This document shows positions 15,766 through 25,554 of a stretch of 40,406 nucleotides of DNA, piece after piece. Location: the IMG/VR virus record IMGVR_UViG_3300037296_000136, positions 1-40,406 of that record. One strand, written 5' to 3'. Within the stretch, counting starts at the first letter, position 1; every line of letters begins with the position of its first letter. The notes under the pieces are model-generated. The model ran no database searches. It had not been told where the DNA came from and saw nothing but the letters and a program-made list of their open reading frames with translations. This DNA is from a virus. The position numbers and the translations under genes are program-made.

Positions 15766-17769
15766 ATGGTTATGATCGCACGGCACCAGCAGGGCCTAGA
15801 TCTGCGCAACCATCCGTCCAACACTCCTCAGGGCAGCTTCATTGAGCTGCGCAACTGCCACCTCAATCGCGGCGGCGAAGTCGAGAAGCGAAAGGCGTTT
15901 GTAGCATACGCTACACTACCATATGTTACAGTAGGATTGTTCTCGTTCTCAGGAGCCCTTGTCGTATTCGGCACAGGCCCGCGTCCTGAGATGGATCCAA
16001 AGATTGGATACGAGCAGATCAACACCACGAAGACGCTGGAAGCAGTCAATGGAGCCACGCGCTTCAACGGCGGGATCTATGCTGTCTGCCGGTTCACGGA
16101 TGGCTCAATCGGCCATTACTACAAAGGCGAGCCTGTCGCGTATTGGCAAGAGAACTCCTTCGCAAATGTTGATACGGCAGATGCTGTGGCTTCATATCTG
16201 GCGGACCGCATCGACTCCGACGCGTCCTACTTGGCCAATGCATCGGGCTCCATGATCACGGTCGAGGGCGCAGACTTCGACTATGTGGCGCGGGTTCTGG
16301 GCGGCGAAGGTTTGATCTCGGGGACTGAGACTCAAGCGTATCAGGCCAGGCAAATTGCAGCGTCAGCTCAGGCCAGCCTCGTCGTTTCTGGCGCAGATAC
16401 GCAGGATATCACGAGCATTACCGTGGATGGCATCGAGGTTCTCGGTGCGACAATCGCATGGGCAACTGATGACGAGACGTTCGCGCAGGCCATTGCAGAT
16501 CAGATCACAGCATACAGCGGCTATGTCGGAGAAAGATCGGAGAACACAGTCATCCTGACTGCGCCAATCGCAACCGGAGCATCACAGAACGGCAAGGCCT
16601 TGGCTGTCTTCGGTAGCGCGACCTTCACGAGTGTGACGAACATGCTGGGCGGGCAGGACGAAGTAGGTGAGCAATCACGTATTGTCGAGTTTGCAATCAC
16701 GCCGCCATTCAATCCGGACGCAACATATCAGATCGTGCTGAACGGCAAAGGCTTCTCTAAGTTCGGCGGGGCCTACATCAGTTCCGATTTCGTGAGAACA
16801 TACCAGCGGCGCGTCTTCGCAGTTGCAGGGGAATATCTTTACTTCTCGGCACTAGGTGACGGGACAGAGTGGGAAGCATTCGTTGCAGGGGAAGAGGGAA
16901 ACGAGGAGCAGTCCATCGGTGCAGGCTTCCTGCATATCTCTGACTACGCGGGGGATAGCTCACTGGTCCGCAGCGTTGCACCTTTCGGTGAACAGCTGGC
17001 AGCCTTCTCAGGCAATTCCATTACATTGATCAGCACGAACCCAGATCCGAAGCTCATCGGTGTAACCAAGATCATCGAAGGCACAGGCACGAAGTATGCA
17101 AACGCGGTATATCCGCTGGGTGCATCGGACCTTCTGTATGTCTCAGAGACGGGGATCAACTCACTGCGTCTGCGCGAGCAGATCGCATCCGAATATGCAG
17201 AAGACATCGGCGCGCCAATTGACAGTATGGTCGTAAAGCTGGCGCGTGCGCTGGGCGAAAGCAAACTGGAAAGCCTTTGTGCTGCCTCAGATCCTGACGG
17301 CCGCACCATGTTCTTCATCGGAGATAAGGCTCTCGTTCTTTCTTTCTTTCCGTCGATGGGGATCAAAGGTTGGTCGCTTTATGATCTGCCCGGTGTGGTG
17401 GATTCTGTGGCCCGTATCAATGATCGCTTGTTCATACGCTGTGGAGACGAAGTGTTTCTGTATGGCGGCACTGACGGGGAAACCTACGATGGCACAGAGG
17501 CCGTGGCTATCACGGGATTTGATGTAGCCGGCAACCCGCACGCGGATTCGAAGAGCACAGAAATCGTCGCACTGGTAACCGGTGAGTGGAGGCTGAACGC
17601 CCTGCTTGACCCAAAGCGGCTGAATGTCCGGCACTCGCTGGGACGCTTCAACGACAGCGACGAAGAGACTGGCCGGCACAAGGTCAACCTAAGCTCAAAG
17701 GCCATAGCCATAGAGGCACGCACCACGTTCCCAGGACCATGTGTTCTGCACCGCGCCGGCATTGAGTAA
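15766..17769 (+). CDS. Tail nozzle / tail tubular protein B-like
   Basis: The 667-residue product starts with a pattern typical of podovirus tail nozzle proteins. QQGLDLRNHPSNTP is followed by FIELRNCHLNRGGEVEKRKAF, where such proteins have a Q/G-rich start and a GG-x-x-KRPG-like loop. The rest is beta-rich with propeller-like strands (e.g. YAVCRFTDGSIG, RVFAVAGEYLYFSALGD, SLYDLPGVVDSV). The protein would extend the adaptor ring into the tail tube. A GAGGA ribosome binding site precedes the ATG. A promoter-like element follows the stop codon, marking the start of the next unit. Confidence 0.75.
   Translation: MVMIARHQQGLDLRNHPSNTPQGSFIELRNCHLNRGGEVEKRKAFVAYATLPYVTVGLFSFSGALVVFGTGPRPEMDPKIGYEQINTTKTLEAVNGATRFNGGIYAVCRFTDGSIGHYYKGEPVAYWQENSFANVDTADAVASYLADRIDSDASYLANASGSMITVEGADFDYVARVLGGEGLISGTETQAYQARQIAASAQASLVVSGADTQDITSITVDGIEVLGATIAWATDDETFAQAIADQITAYSGYVGERSENTVILTAPIATGASQNGKALAVFGSATFTSVTNMLGGQDEVGEQSRIVEFAITPPFNPDATYQIVLNGKGFSKFGGAYISSDFVRTYQRRVFAVAGEYLYFSALGDGTEWEAFVAGEEGNEEQSIGAGFLHISDYAGDSSLVRSVAPFGEQLAAFSGNSITLISTNPDPKLIGVTKIIEGTGTKYANAVYPLGASDLLYVSETGINSLRLREQIASEYAEDIGAPIDSMVVKLARALGESKLESLCAASDPDGRTMFFIGDKALVLSFFPSMGIKGWSLYDLPGVVDSVARINDRLFIRCGDEVFLYGGTDGETYDGTEAVAITGFDVAGNPHADSKSTEIVALVTGEWRLNALLDPKRLNVRHSLGRFNDSDEETGRHKVNLSSKAIAIEARTTFPGPCVLHRAGIE
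15910..15920. repeat. Short partition-site-like sequence
   Basis: GCTACACTACC matches 28694-28704 in the partition locus and lies between GTAGCATAC and ATATGTTACAGTAGG. An 11-base match is expected by chance in 40 kb, so it is listed only because longer relatives occur elsewhere. Confidence 0.2.
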
Positions 17770-17773
17770 GACC

Positions 17774-17804
17774 GGAAGCCCTCGGGCTTCCCGTCATCAA
17801 ATCC
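17774..17804 (+). promoter_or_regulatory. Late promoter-like element, copy 5
   Basis: GGAAGC at 17774-17779, an 18-nt spacer with G at position 14, then CAAATCC at 17798-17804. Here the first box is in the stem of an 8-bp hairpin, GGAAGCCC (17774-17781) with GGGCTTCC (17784-17791). That hairpin could also terminate the upstream unit. The downstream gene starts 27 nt later. Confidence 0.6.
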
Positions 17805-17831
17805 AACGCAAGAACAATAAGTGGAACAACC

Positions 17832-18527
17832 ATGTTAACTACATCGCCAGGCTTTTCGCCGACTCCGCCTAGTGCTGCTGATTTGTCTGCTCGCATGGCC
17901 GACATGCGGATCAACATGGACAACGGCCAAAGCATTAATATTCCCGGTCAACAGATTGATCGCATTCGCGAAGGCGACCAGAACCTCGGAGGTTTTGTCG
18001 ATCGCATCGCGGGTGCCGGCCAGGAATACCAGGATAATCTAGCTGCACAGCGTGAGCAGATTAATGGCCAGGTGGAAAGCCAGGCGAACCGCGCCGGTTA
18101 TGACGCTGAGACTGCATATCGCAACAACGCACAGCAAGAGACGCGCTCAGCCTACGATCAAACCCGCGAGCAAGACACATACAGTGCATTTGGATCCGGT
18201 CAGAACGGCGGGTCAGCTGCACAGATCCGCACGGCGAATGTCTTTGGATCATACCAGGCGCGCCAGATGGCTGATGAGATGGCGGCCCTGACGGCCGGTG
18301 ATCAAGCCCGCGGTCAAATCTACGCTCAGGAAAGCATGCTCAACGGAGCTGCGGATGTAGCGATGGGGATGGGCTACCAGAACGAGACCAACCTTTTCAA
18401 TCTCTACAATCAAACGAAGTTTCAGGGGCCCGACCCCATGTCCGTTTATCTGGATGACCTCTTCGGACAAGCACAACAAGAGGCCGCGCTCTACGGCGAA
18501 GGCATCGACCCAAGGAGCATTTTCTAA
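17832..18527 (+). CDS. Internal virion protein A candidate
   Basis: The 231-residue product is rich in glutamine, asparagine, alanine and aspartate and almost cysteine-free. It shows helical stretches such as DNLAAQREQINGQVESQANRA split by flexible segments. This composition, and its place ahead of three similar genes, match ejected internal proteins of podoviruses. Its stop overlaps the next start (TAATG). No enzymatic motif is visible. Confidence 0.6.
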   Translation: MLTTSPGFSPTPPSAADLSARMADMRINMDNGQSINIPGQQIDRIREGDQNLGGFVDRIAGAGQEYQDNLAAQREQINGQVESQANRAGYDAETAYRNNAQQETRSAYDQTREQDTYSAFGSGQNGGSAAQIRTANVFGSYQARQMADEMAALTAGDQARGQIYAQESMLNGAADVAMGMGYQNETNLFNLYNQTKFQGPDPMSVYLDDLFGQAQQEAALYGEGIDPRSIF

Positions 18528-19207
18528 TGGCCAATTTATATCAAGGTTATAACACCCAGCAGGACGCCATCACGAAGTATGGCGACAAGACCGCTGATCG
18601 CATTAACGGCGTAAACCGGACGAACCAAGGCGAGATCCAAAAGGCGCGCGATGCGTTCGGCAACATGTCAGGCAGATTGTCCGGGTTCTCCAACGATAGC
18701 GCAAAGCGTGCAGCCGCAGCGCGGTCCAAGATGATGGGTTCAGTGGCTCAGCCGCAGTCAGTGCCAACCTCAGGCCCAGGAGCTGCTCTGGCGGCCCGCA
18801 CAGGGGCTGTGAACACAGTGCAGCTCGGCACCCAAGCTGATGCAATGGCGACCGGCTACGGCCAGTCCACTGCACTGGCAGACATGGCACGTCAGAATGG
18901 GCTTGATGGCCAGGCAATCACCGACGCTCAGCGCGTCATGGGGATAGGGTATGATAGCATAGGCTACGGTAGTGTAGCTGATCAGGATAAGTTGAACGGC
19001 GAGCTTTCTGTCGGGGAGATCCAGCGTCAGCTGGCTTTTGGTCAGCGCAATGTCACAGCGCAAAAGGCGATCGGTGACAAGACGAGAGCAGATGCACTGA
19101 TTGCACAGCAGCGCGAGCAACAGATCGCACAGCAGAAGGCCGAGGCCTTAGCTCAGCAGCAGAAATACGCAGAGCTGATGGAACAACTCTACCGCAGCCA
19201 GTTATAA
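18527..19207 (+). CDS. Internal virion protein B candidate
   Basis: The 226-residue product is alanine/glutamine-rich. It has a long C-terminal helix (ALIAQQREQQIAQQKAEALA, about residues 188-207) likely to form a coiled coil, and an N-terminal half with small residues. It is coupled to the preceding gene by a one-base overlap. A 16-bp sequence matching the partition locus lies within it at 18963-18978. Probably an ejected protein; no known domain is recognised. Confidence 0.6.
   Translation: MANLYQGYNTQQDAITKYGDKTADRINGVNRTNQGEIQKARDAFGNMSGRLSGFSNDSAKRAAAARSKMMGSVAQPQSVPTSGPGAALAARTGAVNTVQLGTQADAMATGYGQSTALADMARQNGLDGQAITDAQRVMGIGYDSIGYGSVADQDKLNGELSVGEIQRQLAFGQRNVTAQKAIGDKTRADALIAQQREQQIAQQKAEALAQQQKYAELMEQLYRSQL
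18963..18978. repeat. Partition-site-like palindrome inside a virion gene
   Basis: GCTACGGTAGTGTAGC is the exact 16-bp reverse complement of 28694-28709, the palindrome GCTAC-N6-GTAGC beside the parA promoter region. Upstream TATGATAGCAT also resembles the TATCAT-containing iterons. The host gene encodes an ordinary coding segment here, so the identity is not explained by protein homology. Confidence 0.4.
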
Positions 19208-19221
19208 AGAAAGAAAGACAG

Positions 19222-20217
19222 ATGGCACAGAACCCTTTTTACAACCCGAATGATAACTATGGCACTGGCTTTGGCGGTATCGCTGCGAAGGCTGGATATG
19301 TTGGCGCGTCGAATGATGCCCGCAAAACTAAGCAAATGACGCGACAGTTCGAACAGGACGACTTCCTGTCCCGCTTAGCAGGTGCGAAGGCGGCTGCTAG
19401 ATCAGCAGGCGGAAGCGGCGCGGCTGATCTGGCGAAGGCTCAGTATGACGCCATGCATGAGAAGCGCACATGGCAGGTGGATCGGGATGTAGCCGACGCA
19501 GATAATAAGCTCAAAGAACAAGAATGGTCCGGCCGAGAGAGCGCAGAGGCAGCAGCTCGCAGCGGTGATCCATACGCGTTCCTTGGTCAAATGTTTCGTG
19601 CCGGAGAGGTTGCAAATCTAGAAGGTGCAAACCGCTACCTGAATGCGAATAACCCGAACATCTCTACTGAGGAGTTGGTCAACAGCAACGCGGCCTACGG
19701 TAAGTTCACTGGCGAAAATGAATATGCTTCATATGACCACATGATTGACCCAGAGTTTGGTGCAAAAAGTCGTAACACAAATAGGATGTCCTTTACAGAG
19801 CATAACAAAGTTAGGGAGGCTGCAATGAGCGCAGCATCTGGCGGGGACGTGGAAAAATACCAAAGACGACTGCAGGAAAACCCGGCTCTTAATGCAGCAG
19901 TAGAGCAGCATATCAATGAACGAGCTGCCGCAGGAGATTTTGCGGGGGCAATCTCAGGAGTGCCGCAGATCGTAAAAGCTTACGAGGACGCTATTAAGCC
20001 CACTTACAGTAAGGGTGTTCAGGATCTGATCGACTTCCGAGACAGGAAAATGAAAATGACGGAAGGCATGGGAAAAATGAAGGCGGCTGGGTTTGAGCTG
20101 CCTCCAAGCGGAAGCATAAACGACATAAGCCTCCAAGAACTATTTAAAGACCCGAACGATACAGCTTGGTTTGACAAGCTTAATGGGACGGGGGCTCACA
20201 AGTTTTTCACGGAGTAA
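19222..20217 (+). CDS. Internal virion protein C candidate
   Basis: The 331-residue product has a Gly/Asn-rich start (PFYNPNDNYGTGFGGIAAKAG). It continues with alanine-rich helices and charged segments (EKRTWQVDRDVADADNKLKE). The C-terminal part becomes more AT-rich in DNA and lysine-rich in protein. Translation would rely on the purine run AAAGAAAGAAAGACAG before the ATG. Position suggests an ejected or scaffold-associated internal protein. No recognised enzyme motif. Confidence 0.6.
   Translation: MAQNPFYNPNDNYGTGFGGIAAKAGYVGASNDARKTKQMTRQFEQDDFLSRLAGAKAAARSAGGSGAADLAKAQYDAMHEKRTWQVDRDVADADNKLKEQEWSGRESAEAAARSGDPYAFLGQMFRAGEVANLEGANRYLNANNPNISTEELVNSNAAYGKFTGENEYASYDHMIDPEFGAKSRNTNRMSFTEHNKVREAAMSAASGGDVEKYQRRLQENPALNAAVEQHINERAAAGDFAGAISGVPQIVKAYEDAIKPTYSKGVQDLIDFRDRKMKMTEGMGKMKAAGFELPPSGSINDISLQELFKDPNDTAWFDKLNGTGAHKFFTE
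20110..20140 (+). promoter_or_regulatory. Weak late promoter-like element, copy 6
   Basis: GGAAGC at 20110-20115, an 18-nt spacer again with G at position 14, then CAAGAAC (two changes from CAAGTCC) and AAA five bases on. Unlike the other copies it lies within a coding region, about 80 nt before the giant internal protein gene. It may be a degenerate promoter or a coincidence. Confidence 0.3.
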
Positions 20218-20220
20218 GAC

Positions 20221-23200
20221 ATGGCAGGATACAACGGTAACGGTCGGAACCTTTCTGACAGGGAACCAGAACAAGAGTTGAATCCTGCCTCAAAAGGTAA
20301 AATGCTTGCCGCCATTGAAGCCGAGCGTATGGCTCTCGAGGAGAAAAACAAGGGCTACGGCCTTGGCAATTTCCAAAGAGATGCGACCCTTGCAGTAGGG
20401 GGAGCCATACTTGATGCAGGCTACGGTGTTGCTCAAAAAGGTATGGAGGCGTCGCCTCATATCAATAAGTTTTTCAGCAAAGCGGGCCTTGATGCGAAGT
20501 ATGCGATGGGCTTCCTAAGTCCAGAAGAATACGATGAGCAGCTCAAGCAAGTTATTGCAATGCGCGAAATCGAAAAGATGGGCGTTGACTCGTGGAAGCG
20601 CGGTGCCGGCGAGTTGACTGATATGATGCAGGAAGCCCGAGAGGGTTTTGGTATCGGTGATCCTACAATGGTCGAAGATTTCATCCGTGCCGCTGCCCCT
20701 GCCGTAGTCGGTGGCACTATGGGTGCAAGTCGCATGGTTGGCTCAAAGCTCCTGAACCCAAAGAATACAACTGGGATCAAGCGCGCCCTTGATTTTACTG
20801 GGGGTATCGTTGGCGGCTTCGTTGGTGATTTCGCATCTACCCACACGGCCCGCAGTCATGAAAATACCAAGGGTCTCGGCAACGTTGTCGAGGACAAACT
20901 TGGATGGGAAAATATATTCGCAATTGATGAAGGCGACAGCGGCTGGGAAACCTCGTTCAAGAGGGCCGGCGAAGGCGCACTGATTGGTGGCGCGGCCGAG
21001 GGCGTGATGCGTGCTATTGGAGCTGGCTCACGATCCGTCAAAGCTTCCCGCTTGAAGGCAGCTGTCGAGGCTGAGAACGCTGCTGCGAAAAACATGGAAG
21101 ACTTCCCGGATATGGCAGGGCCGACTGCCGTCGATGACCTGTTCCCGGAAGAGATTATTGCGGATATGCCGCCACAGGCTATGCCTGCACCTACTATTAA
21201 ACGGCCGATGCCGCCGCAAGCTATGCCCGCTCCTACGGCCAAGCCGATGTCCTTGCGTCTACTACCTGCGCCGGAAGTTAATCCAGATGGTTCACTCGTT
21301 GCACGCGAGGGTGCTCCAATTAACATCCGACCTGATATGGTGTCGGAGCCTCAGGTTGTTTCCCCATCAGATCTCAGGACTAACCCTGCGCCTGGTGTTA
21401 AAGCTGTTATTGACGATGTAGTAGCTACGACTGATCCAATCCCCGCGCCCCGAGCAGATGCTGAGAGCCCGACGAAGAAGCGCGTCGCATTCAAGAATGT
21501 CGAAAAAATCCAGATCCCTGACAGTAATAGGGTAGCAGTGCGTGCGGCCGATATGCCGAGCACTAAGGTCGGTGCGTCTGCTATTCTAAAAAGCTATGAT
21601 TTTAGCAGGCCTATTGTGTCGGATAATTATATTTCTGACGGAGCTATGGTGTTTCGCAAGGACGCAGCCCCAGATTTGGCCTCAGCTTTCGAGGGATCAA
21701 GCAAGAAGATGGCTAGACAAGATGGCGAAATGGAGGGCGCCTTCGGAGGAGATGCTGATGTTTCCGTCGAGTGGATAGGTGGATCATCTTTAACGCGCAA
21801 CGCTGACAGGATCCAAAGTTACAGCATGATCGGGCGCACGCCTGACGGTCAGCTTGTTTCTATGAATCGTAATTACAAGCAGTATATCGACCAAAATGGG
21901 ATGGAGGCGCGCTACTTTTCTAAGGAAGATGGCGCAGGCAAGTTCATGGTATACAAGGGAGACCAGCAGGTCGGCATGGTTTTGCCCGTTCGTATTGAAT
22001 CGCTTGAAGCTATTGCGGCTAAGATCGAGACACCTACTGCTGCAAAAGTGGAAGCCGCCCCCTCTCCAAAGAGTAATGCTCCCAAGGCCAAAGCAATTGC
22101 GCCAAAGACTGCCGCTGAGATGAAGGCTGAGATGAGCGATGTCCAAAGAAATGCACACTGGAACGGTTTGGACCAGCCGATCAACAGGGCTGTGGTCAAA
22201 GCCAATTACTCGCCAGAGAGTGAAGCAATTCGCGACCTGGCCGTCGAGGACCTATATCGCCTAGCTGCTGAAAACAACGGCAAAGGGATAGTGGATCGCA
22301 AGCCGATCAAGGAGAAGATCAAGGCACGCAGCGAGCAGGCAATCAAGGACATCGAAGCGTTGGGTGTGCCTGATGCAAAGAAAGCACCCGCAAAGAAAGC
22401 ACCCGCAAAGAAAGCACCCGCAAAGAAAGAAACAAAGACAGCTGCCCCAAAGAAGGACGAGGCCCTCTCCGCCAAGGCGGTTACTGCGAAGGATATCAAG
22501 AACGCTGATGATCTCATCAAGCGACTGACAACTCGTGCGCGTGAAATTGGCGGGGATGATTTCTCTCTTTCTTTCGTTCGCGGCCTGGTCGATGGCAAGG
22601 GTGAGGCATCATTCAATCGCGCAGCCCGTGTGATGAAGGTGTCTCTGGACGCTGATGATCCAATGGCAGCACTGGATCACGAGATCGTTCACGCATTGTG
22701 GAAGGGTCTATCGAAGGCCGATCGCGGTGCACTGGAACGCGCCGGCAAGACATGGATCAAGAAATACGGGATCGACAAGCACGAGCACTACTCCAAGCTT
22801 TCACAAGTCGAGCAGCTGGAAGAGGCTGTCGCGCACCATATGGCAGCTATCACAAGAGGTGATATCAAGCCGGCCGGCGCAATGCAGCGTATCTACGATA
22901 CCATCAAGAACGGCCTCGAGCGGGTTCGCAGCTTGCTGAACAATGAGGGCTTCCAGTCATCCGATGACGTGATGAAGAAGATCCGCAATGGCGAGATGAA
23001 AGGGAAAGTTGACGCACCCAAAGCGGTCAACGCACCGAAAGGCGCGCTGGATTCAACGAGCACACTGGCTTATTCGATGCCTCCCAAGGGCGGACTAGGT
23101 TCAGGCAAAGGCCATTTGAACAAGGCATACGGCCGCGACGTCGAGGGCTTATTCGAGATCGGACGCACAGTATCCACCAAGTTTGCCAGCGCGGTTGATG

Positions 23201-25551
23201 CAGTAAAAAAGATCAAGGCAAACCCGGCCGGAGCCCGCGCATCAGTCAAGGACTTGTCCCTGGCAATGACATCGCATGCGCGCTCCGGTGTGTTCTTCTC
23301 TCAGGCCTCCAACACATACGCGCGTATCCGCAAGGCGGCATACCATAACCGCCCCACTGAAACGTTGGAGAAGTTGCAGCGCAAGCTGGTCAAGGTGCGC
23401 GATGGGAAAATATCCAGAGAGACATACAACGAGACCGTCACGAAGATGAACGGCAGGGTAAACAAGGCGTTCGAGACAGCAATGAAGCCGTTCGAAACCA
23501 AGGCTGACTTGGAGAGCCGCCTGATTATCCGTGACATCCTGGTCGAGACAGATGGAAAGCTGGCTGCGAAATACGCGGACACCGAGATTGGAGAGTCTGC
23601 AAAGATTCTACGCAAGATGCTGAAAGAACTGGTCAAGTCCGCACGTAAAGAGGGCATGGAAATTGGATCTGTTGAGAACTATTTCCCGCGTATCTTTGAT
23701 ATGGATAAGGCAATCAAGAACCCTGAGGACTTCAAGAAAGCTGCGCGGGAATACTTCACGGCTCATCGGCCCGAGAATGCTAAGACTGCCAAGGATATCG
23801 AGGGTTATGTCGATGACCTGTATAGCACGATGTGGAGCGGCAAGCACGGCTATGCTGTTGGCGACAACCCACTGACCGCATTCAAAGCCAAGAACGGTGC
23901 AACCCAGCACGCGAAGCCGCGTCGCCTGGGGCCGGAGGCTGACATGTTCTTCAAGGAGTTCCTGGAAACAGACCCAATGGTTGTGCTGCCAAAGTATGCG
24001 AACGCCATCGCTGAGAAGGCTGCATGGGAAAAGCACTTCCCGGATGCGGAAATGAAGGAGCTGTTCGAGCAGCTAGTCAACGAGGGTAACGAGGAGTTTC
24101 TGGACGAGATCCAGAAAGAGATCCTGAGCAGCACGGGTAATCGCAAAGGTTGGGGCGCAGACAGTGCCGTCGTGCGTAACGTCGTATCTGCTTTGCAGAC
24201 ACTGGCATCGGTAGCCCTGCTGCCGCATACCGTGATCACCTCCTTGTCAGAGCCACTACTGCTCTTTGTTCGCTCCAACTGGGCGGGCGATGGGCAGTCC
24301 TTCATGGGCAACGTCAAAGACCTGCACAAGAACTTCTCCGAAGCATACAAGGGCGTGGACTCCACGTCTGAGGCCCGCGAGATGGCGCGCTACTTGGGTC
24401 TGATCATGGGTGATATGGCTGACTCTGTTCTGGCTGCACGCATGGGCGGCGGTCTGGATACTGGCTGGTCCCAGAAGATCACGAACACATTCTTCCGTGC
24501 CTCCATGCTGTCGCAGTGGACTGATGCAAACCGCGTGATGGCCGTCAAAGGTGCGCGCCGTTCTATCGACCTGTCGATTAAGAAGGCAATCGAGAAGGGC
24601 GATAAGCACATCATCAAGGACCTTGCTGCCATGGGCATCGGAAAGGAGCACCTTGCCGAGCTGAAAAAGCTTTTGGATAATGCCGATGTCGATGAGTATG
24701 ACGAGAAGTTCATTAGCTGGGAGCAGCTTGATGAAGCAAAAGACATTGGCGAGGTATACGGCAACGCCGTGCGCCGTTTCACTGAGGACGTGATCGTATC
24801 TCCAACGGCCGTGGATCGTCCACGCCTGGCAACGCACCCGATCTTCAAGCCGGTCTATGGCCTGACAGCTTACATGTTCGGCTTCCAAGGCCGGGTCATG
24901 AACCCAAACCTGAAGCGTGCAGCTGAGGGCGCAGGTCGCATCAAGAAAAACGCTAAGGCTGTAAAGGCTGGCGAGATGACTGGCAACGAAGCGGCCATGG
25001 ATGTTCTTCGTGACATGGGTCCACTGCTGGCATTGCTGACAATCATGCCGGCCGCACAGGCAGGCGCAACTGAGATCCGCTCAAAGCTGGTTGGCTCCAA
25101 AGGCTACGATGACATGGAGACCGCGGCTTACATTCAGCTGATCGCATCACGTGCAGGTCTACTTGGTAGCCTTGATTATCCAATAAACGTGCTGACCGGT
25201 GTGCGTTATGAGAAAGACATTGCAACAGCTCTGTCTGGTCCAGCACCGTCTGTCGTTTTGGATATCGTCAAGAACGGATACGTGGGCATAACCAACGCAC
25301 GCAAAGCTGCAAAGGAAGGCAAGGACGGCACGAGCGCGAAGCGCATGGTTGCCGACGCTGCGTTCGATATGTTGAAGCCTATCGTAAACACATCAATCTC
25401 TTCGTTCTACCCAATCGGCGGCCGCGTTATGCAAGGTGCAACTATGATCGGTGTTCAAGGCGTATCGCGTAAGTCTACACAAGAGGGCTTTGTGAACTAC
25501 TTCGGCGGCGAGAAAAAAGAGCGCGGAAAGAAAGAAACCCTGCGCTGGTAG
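20221..25551 (+). CDS. Giant internal virion protein with HExxH metallopeptidase motif
   Basis: The 1776-residue product is the largest gene and lies where podoviruses encode ejected internal proteins. Seen in it are small glycine-rich hydrophobic segments near residues 155-215, and proline repeats with PPQAMPAP twice near 317-341. A lysine-alanine repeat (KKAPA three times) lies near 720-735. A zinc protease motif HEIVH follows at 820-824, with a likely third ligand in an EEAVAHH helix at 867-873. A long helical C-terminal half holds a hydrophobic stretch LLALLTIMPAAQAG around 1600. The spacing resembles gluzincin-type sites. I infer a multifunctional ejected protein that may open the cell envelope or cleave a host target. 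The N-terminal third is less GC-rich than the rest. Confidence 0.75.
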   Translation: MAGYNGNGRNLSDREPEQELNPASKGKMLAAIEAERMALEEKNKGYGLGNFQRDATLAVGGAILDAGYGVAQKGMEASPHINKFFSKAGLDAKYAMGFLSPEEYDEQLKQVIAMREIEKMGVDSWKRGAGELTDMMQEAREGFGIGDPTMVEDFIRAAAPAVVGGTMGASRMVGSKLLNPKNTTGIKRALDFTGGIVGGFVGDFASTHTARSHENTKGLGNVVEDKLGWENIFAIDEGDSGWETSFKRAGEGALIGGAAEGVMRAIGAGSRSVKASRLKAAVEAENAAAKNMEDFPDMAGPTAVDDLFPEEIIADMPPQAMPAPTIKRPMPPQAMPAPTAKPMSLRLLPAPEVNPDGSLVAREGAPINIRPDMVSEPQVVSPSDLRTNPAPGVKAVIDDVVATTDPIPAPRADAESPTKKRVAFKNVEKIQIPDSNRVAVRAADMPSTKVGASAILKSYDFSRPIVSDNYISDGAMVFRKDAAPDLASAFEGSSKKMARQDGEMEGAFGGDADVSVEWIGGSSLTRNADRIQSYSMIGRTPDGQLVSMNRNYKQYIDQNGMEARYFSKEDGAGKFMVYKGDQQVGMVLPVRIESLEAIAAKIETPTAAKVEAAPSPKSNAPKAKAIAPKTAAEMKAEMSDVQRNAHWNGLDQPINRAVVKANYSPESEAIRDLAVEDLYRLAAENNGKGIVDRKPIKEKIKARSEQAIKDIEALGVPDAKKAPAKKAPAKKAPAKKETKTAAPKKDEALSAKAVTAKDIKNADDLIKRLTTRAREIGGDDFSLSFVRGLVDGKGEASFNRAARVMKVSLDADDPMAALDHEIVHALWKGLSKADRGALERAGKTWIKKYGIDKHEHYSKLSQVEQLEEAVAHHMAAITRGDIKPAGAMQRIYDTIKNGLERVRSLLNNEGFQSSDDVMKKIRNGEMKGKVDAPKAVNAPKGALDSTSTLAYSMPPKGGLGSGKGHLNKAYGRDVEGLFEIGRTVSTKFASAVDAVKKIKANPAGARASVKDLSLAMTSHARSGVFFSQASNTYARIRKAAYHNRPTETLEKLQRKLVKVRDGKISRETYNETVTKMNGRVNKAFETAMKPFETKADLESRLIIRDILVETDGKLAAKYADTEIGESAKILRKMLKELVKSARKEGMEIGSVENYFPRIFDMDKAIKNPEDFKKAAREYFTAHRPENAKTAKDIEGYVDDLYSTMWSGKHGYAVGDNPLTAFKAKNGATQHAKPRRLGPEADMFFKEFLETDPMVVLPKYANAIAEKAAWEKHFPDAEMKELFEQLVNEGNEEFLDEIQKEILSSTGNRKGWGADSAVVRNVVSALQTLASVALLPHTVITSLSEPLLLFVRSNWAGDGQSFMGNVKDLHKNFSEAYKGVDSTSEAREMARYLGLIMGDMADSVLAARMGGGLDTGWSQKITNTFFRASMLSQWTDANRVMAVKGARRSIDLSIKKAIEKGDKHIIKDLAAMGIGKEHLAELKKLLDNADVDEYDEKFISWEQLDEAKDIGEVYGNAVRRFTEDVIVSPTAVDRPRLATHPIFKPVYGLTAYMFGFQGRVMNPNLKRAAEGAGRIKKNAKAVKAGEMTGNEAAMDVLRDMGPLLALLTIMPAAQAGATEIRSKLVGSKGYDDMETAAYIQLIASRAGLLGSLDYPINVLTGVRYEKDIATALSGPAPSVVLDIVKNGYVGITNARKAAKEGKDGTSAKRMVADAAFDMLKPIVNTSISSFYPIGGRVMQGATMIGVQGVSRKSTQEGFVNYFGGEKKERGKKETLRW
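22375..22429 (+). repeat. 15-bp tandem repeat encoding KKAPA units
   Basis: GCAAAGAAAGCACCC is repeated three times (22375-22419) and a fourth partial copy ends in GAAAG. Read in frame it gives alternating KKAPA units, a histone H1-like basic linker within the giant internal protein. A variable copy number between relatives would be expected. Confidence 0.85.
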
Positions 25552-25554
25552 CGC

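Noticed and set aside
22375-22429. CRISPR array
   Set aside because: The repeats are 15-bp tandem units with no spacers and encode a KKAPA protein linker; no array is seen elsewhere.
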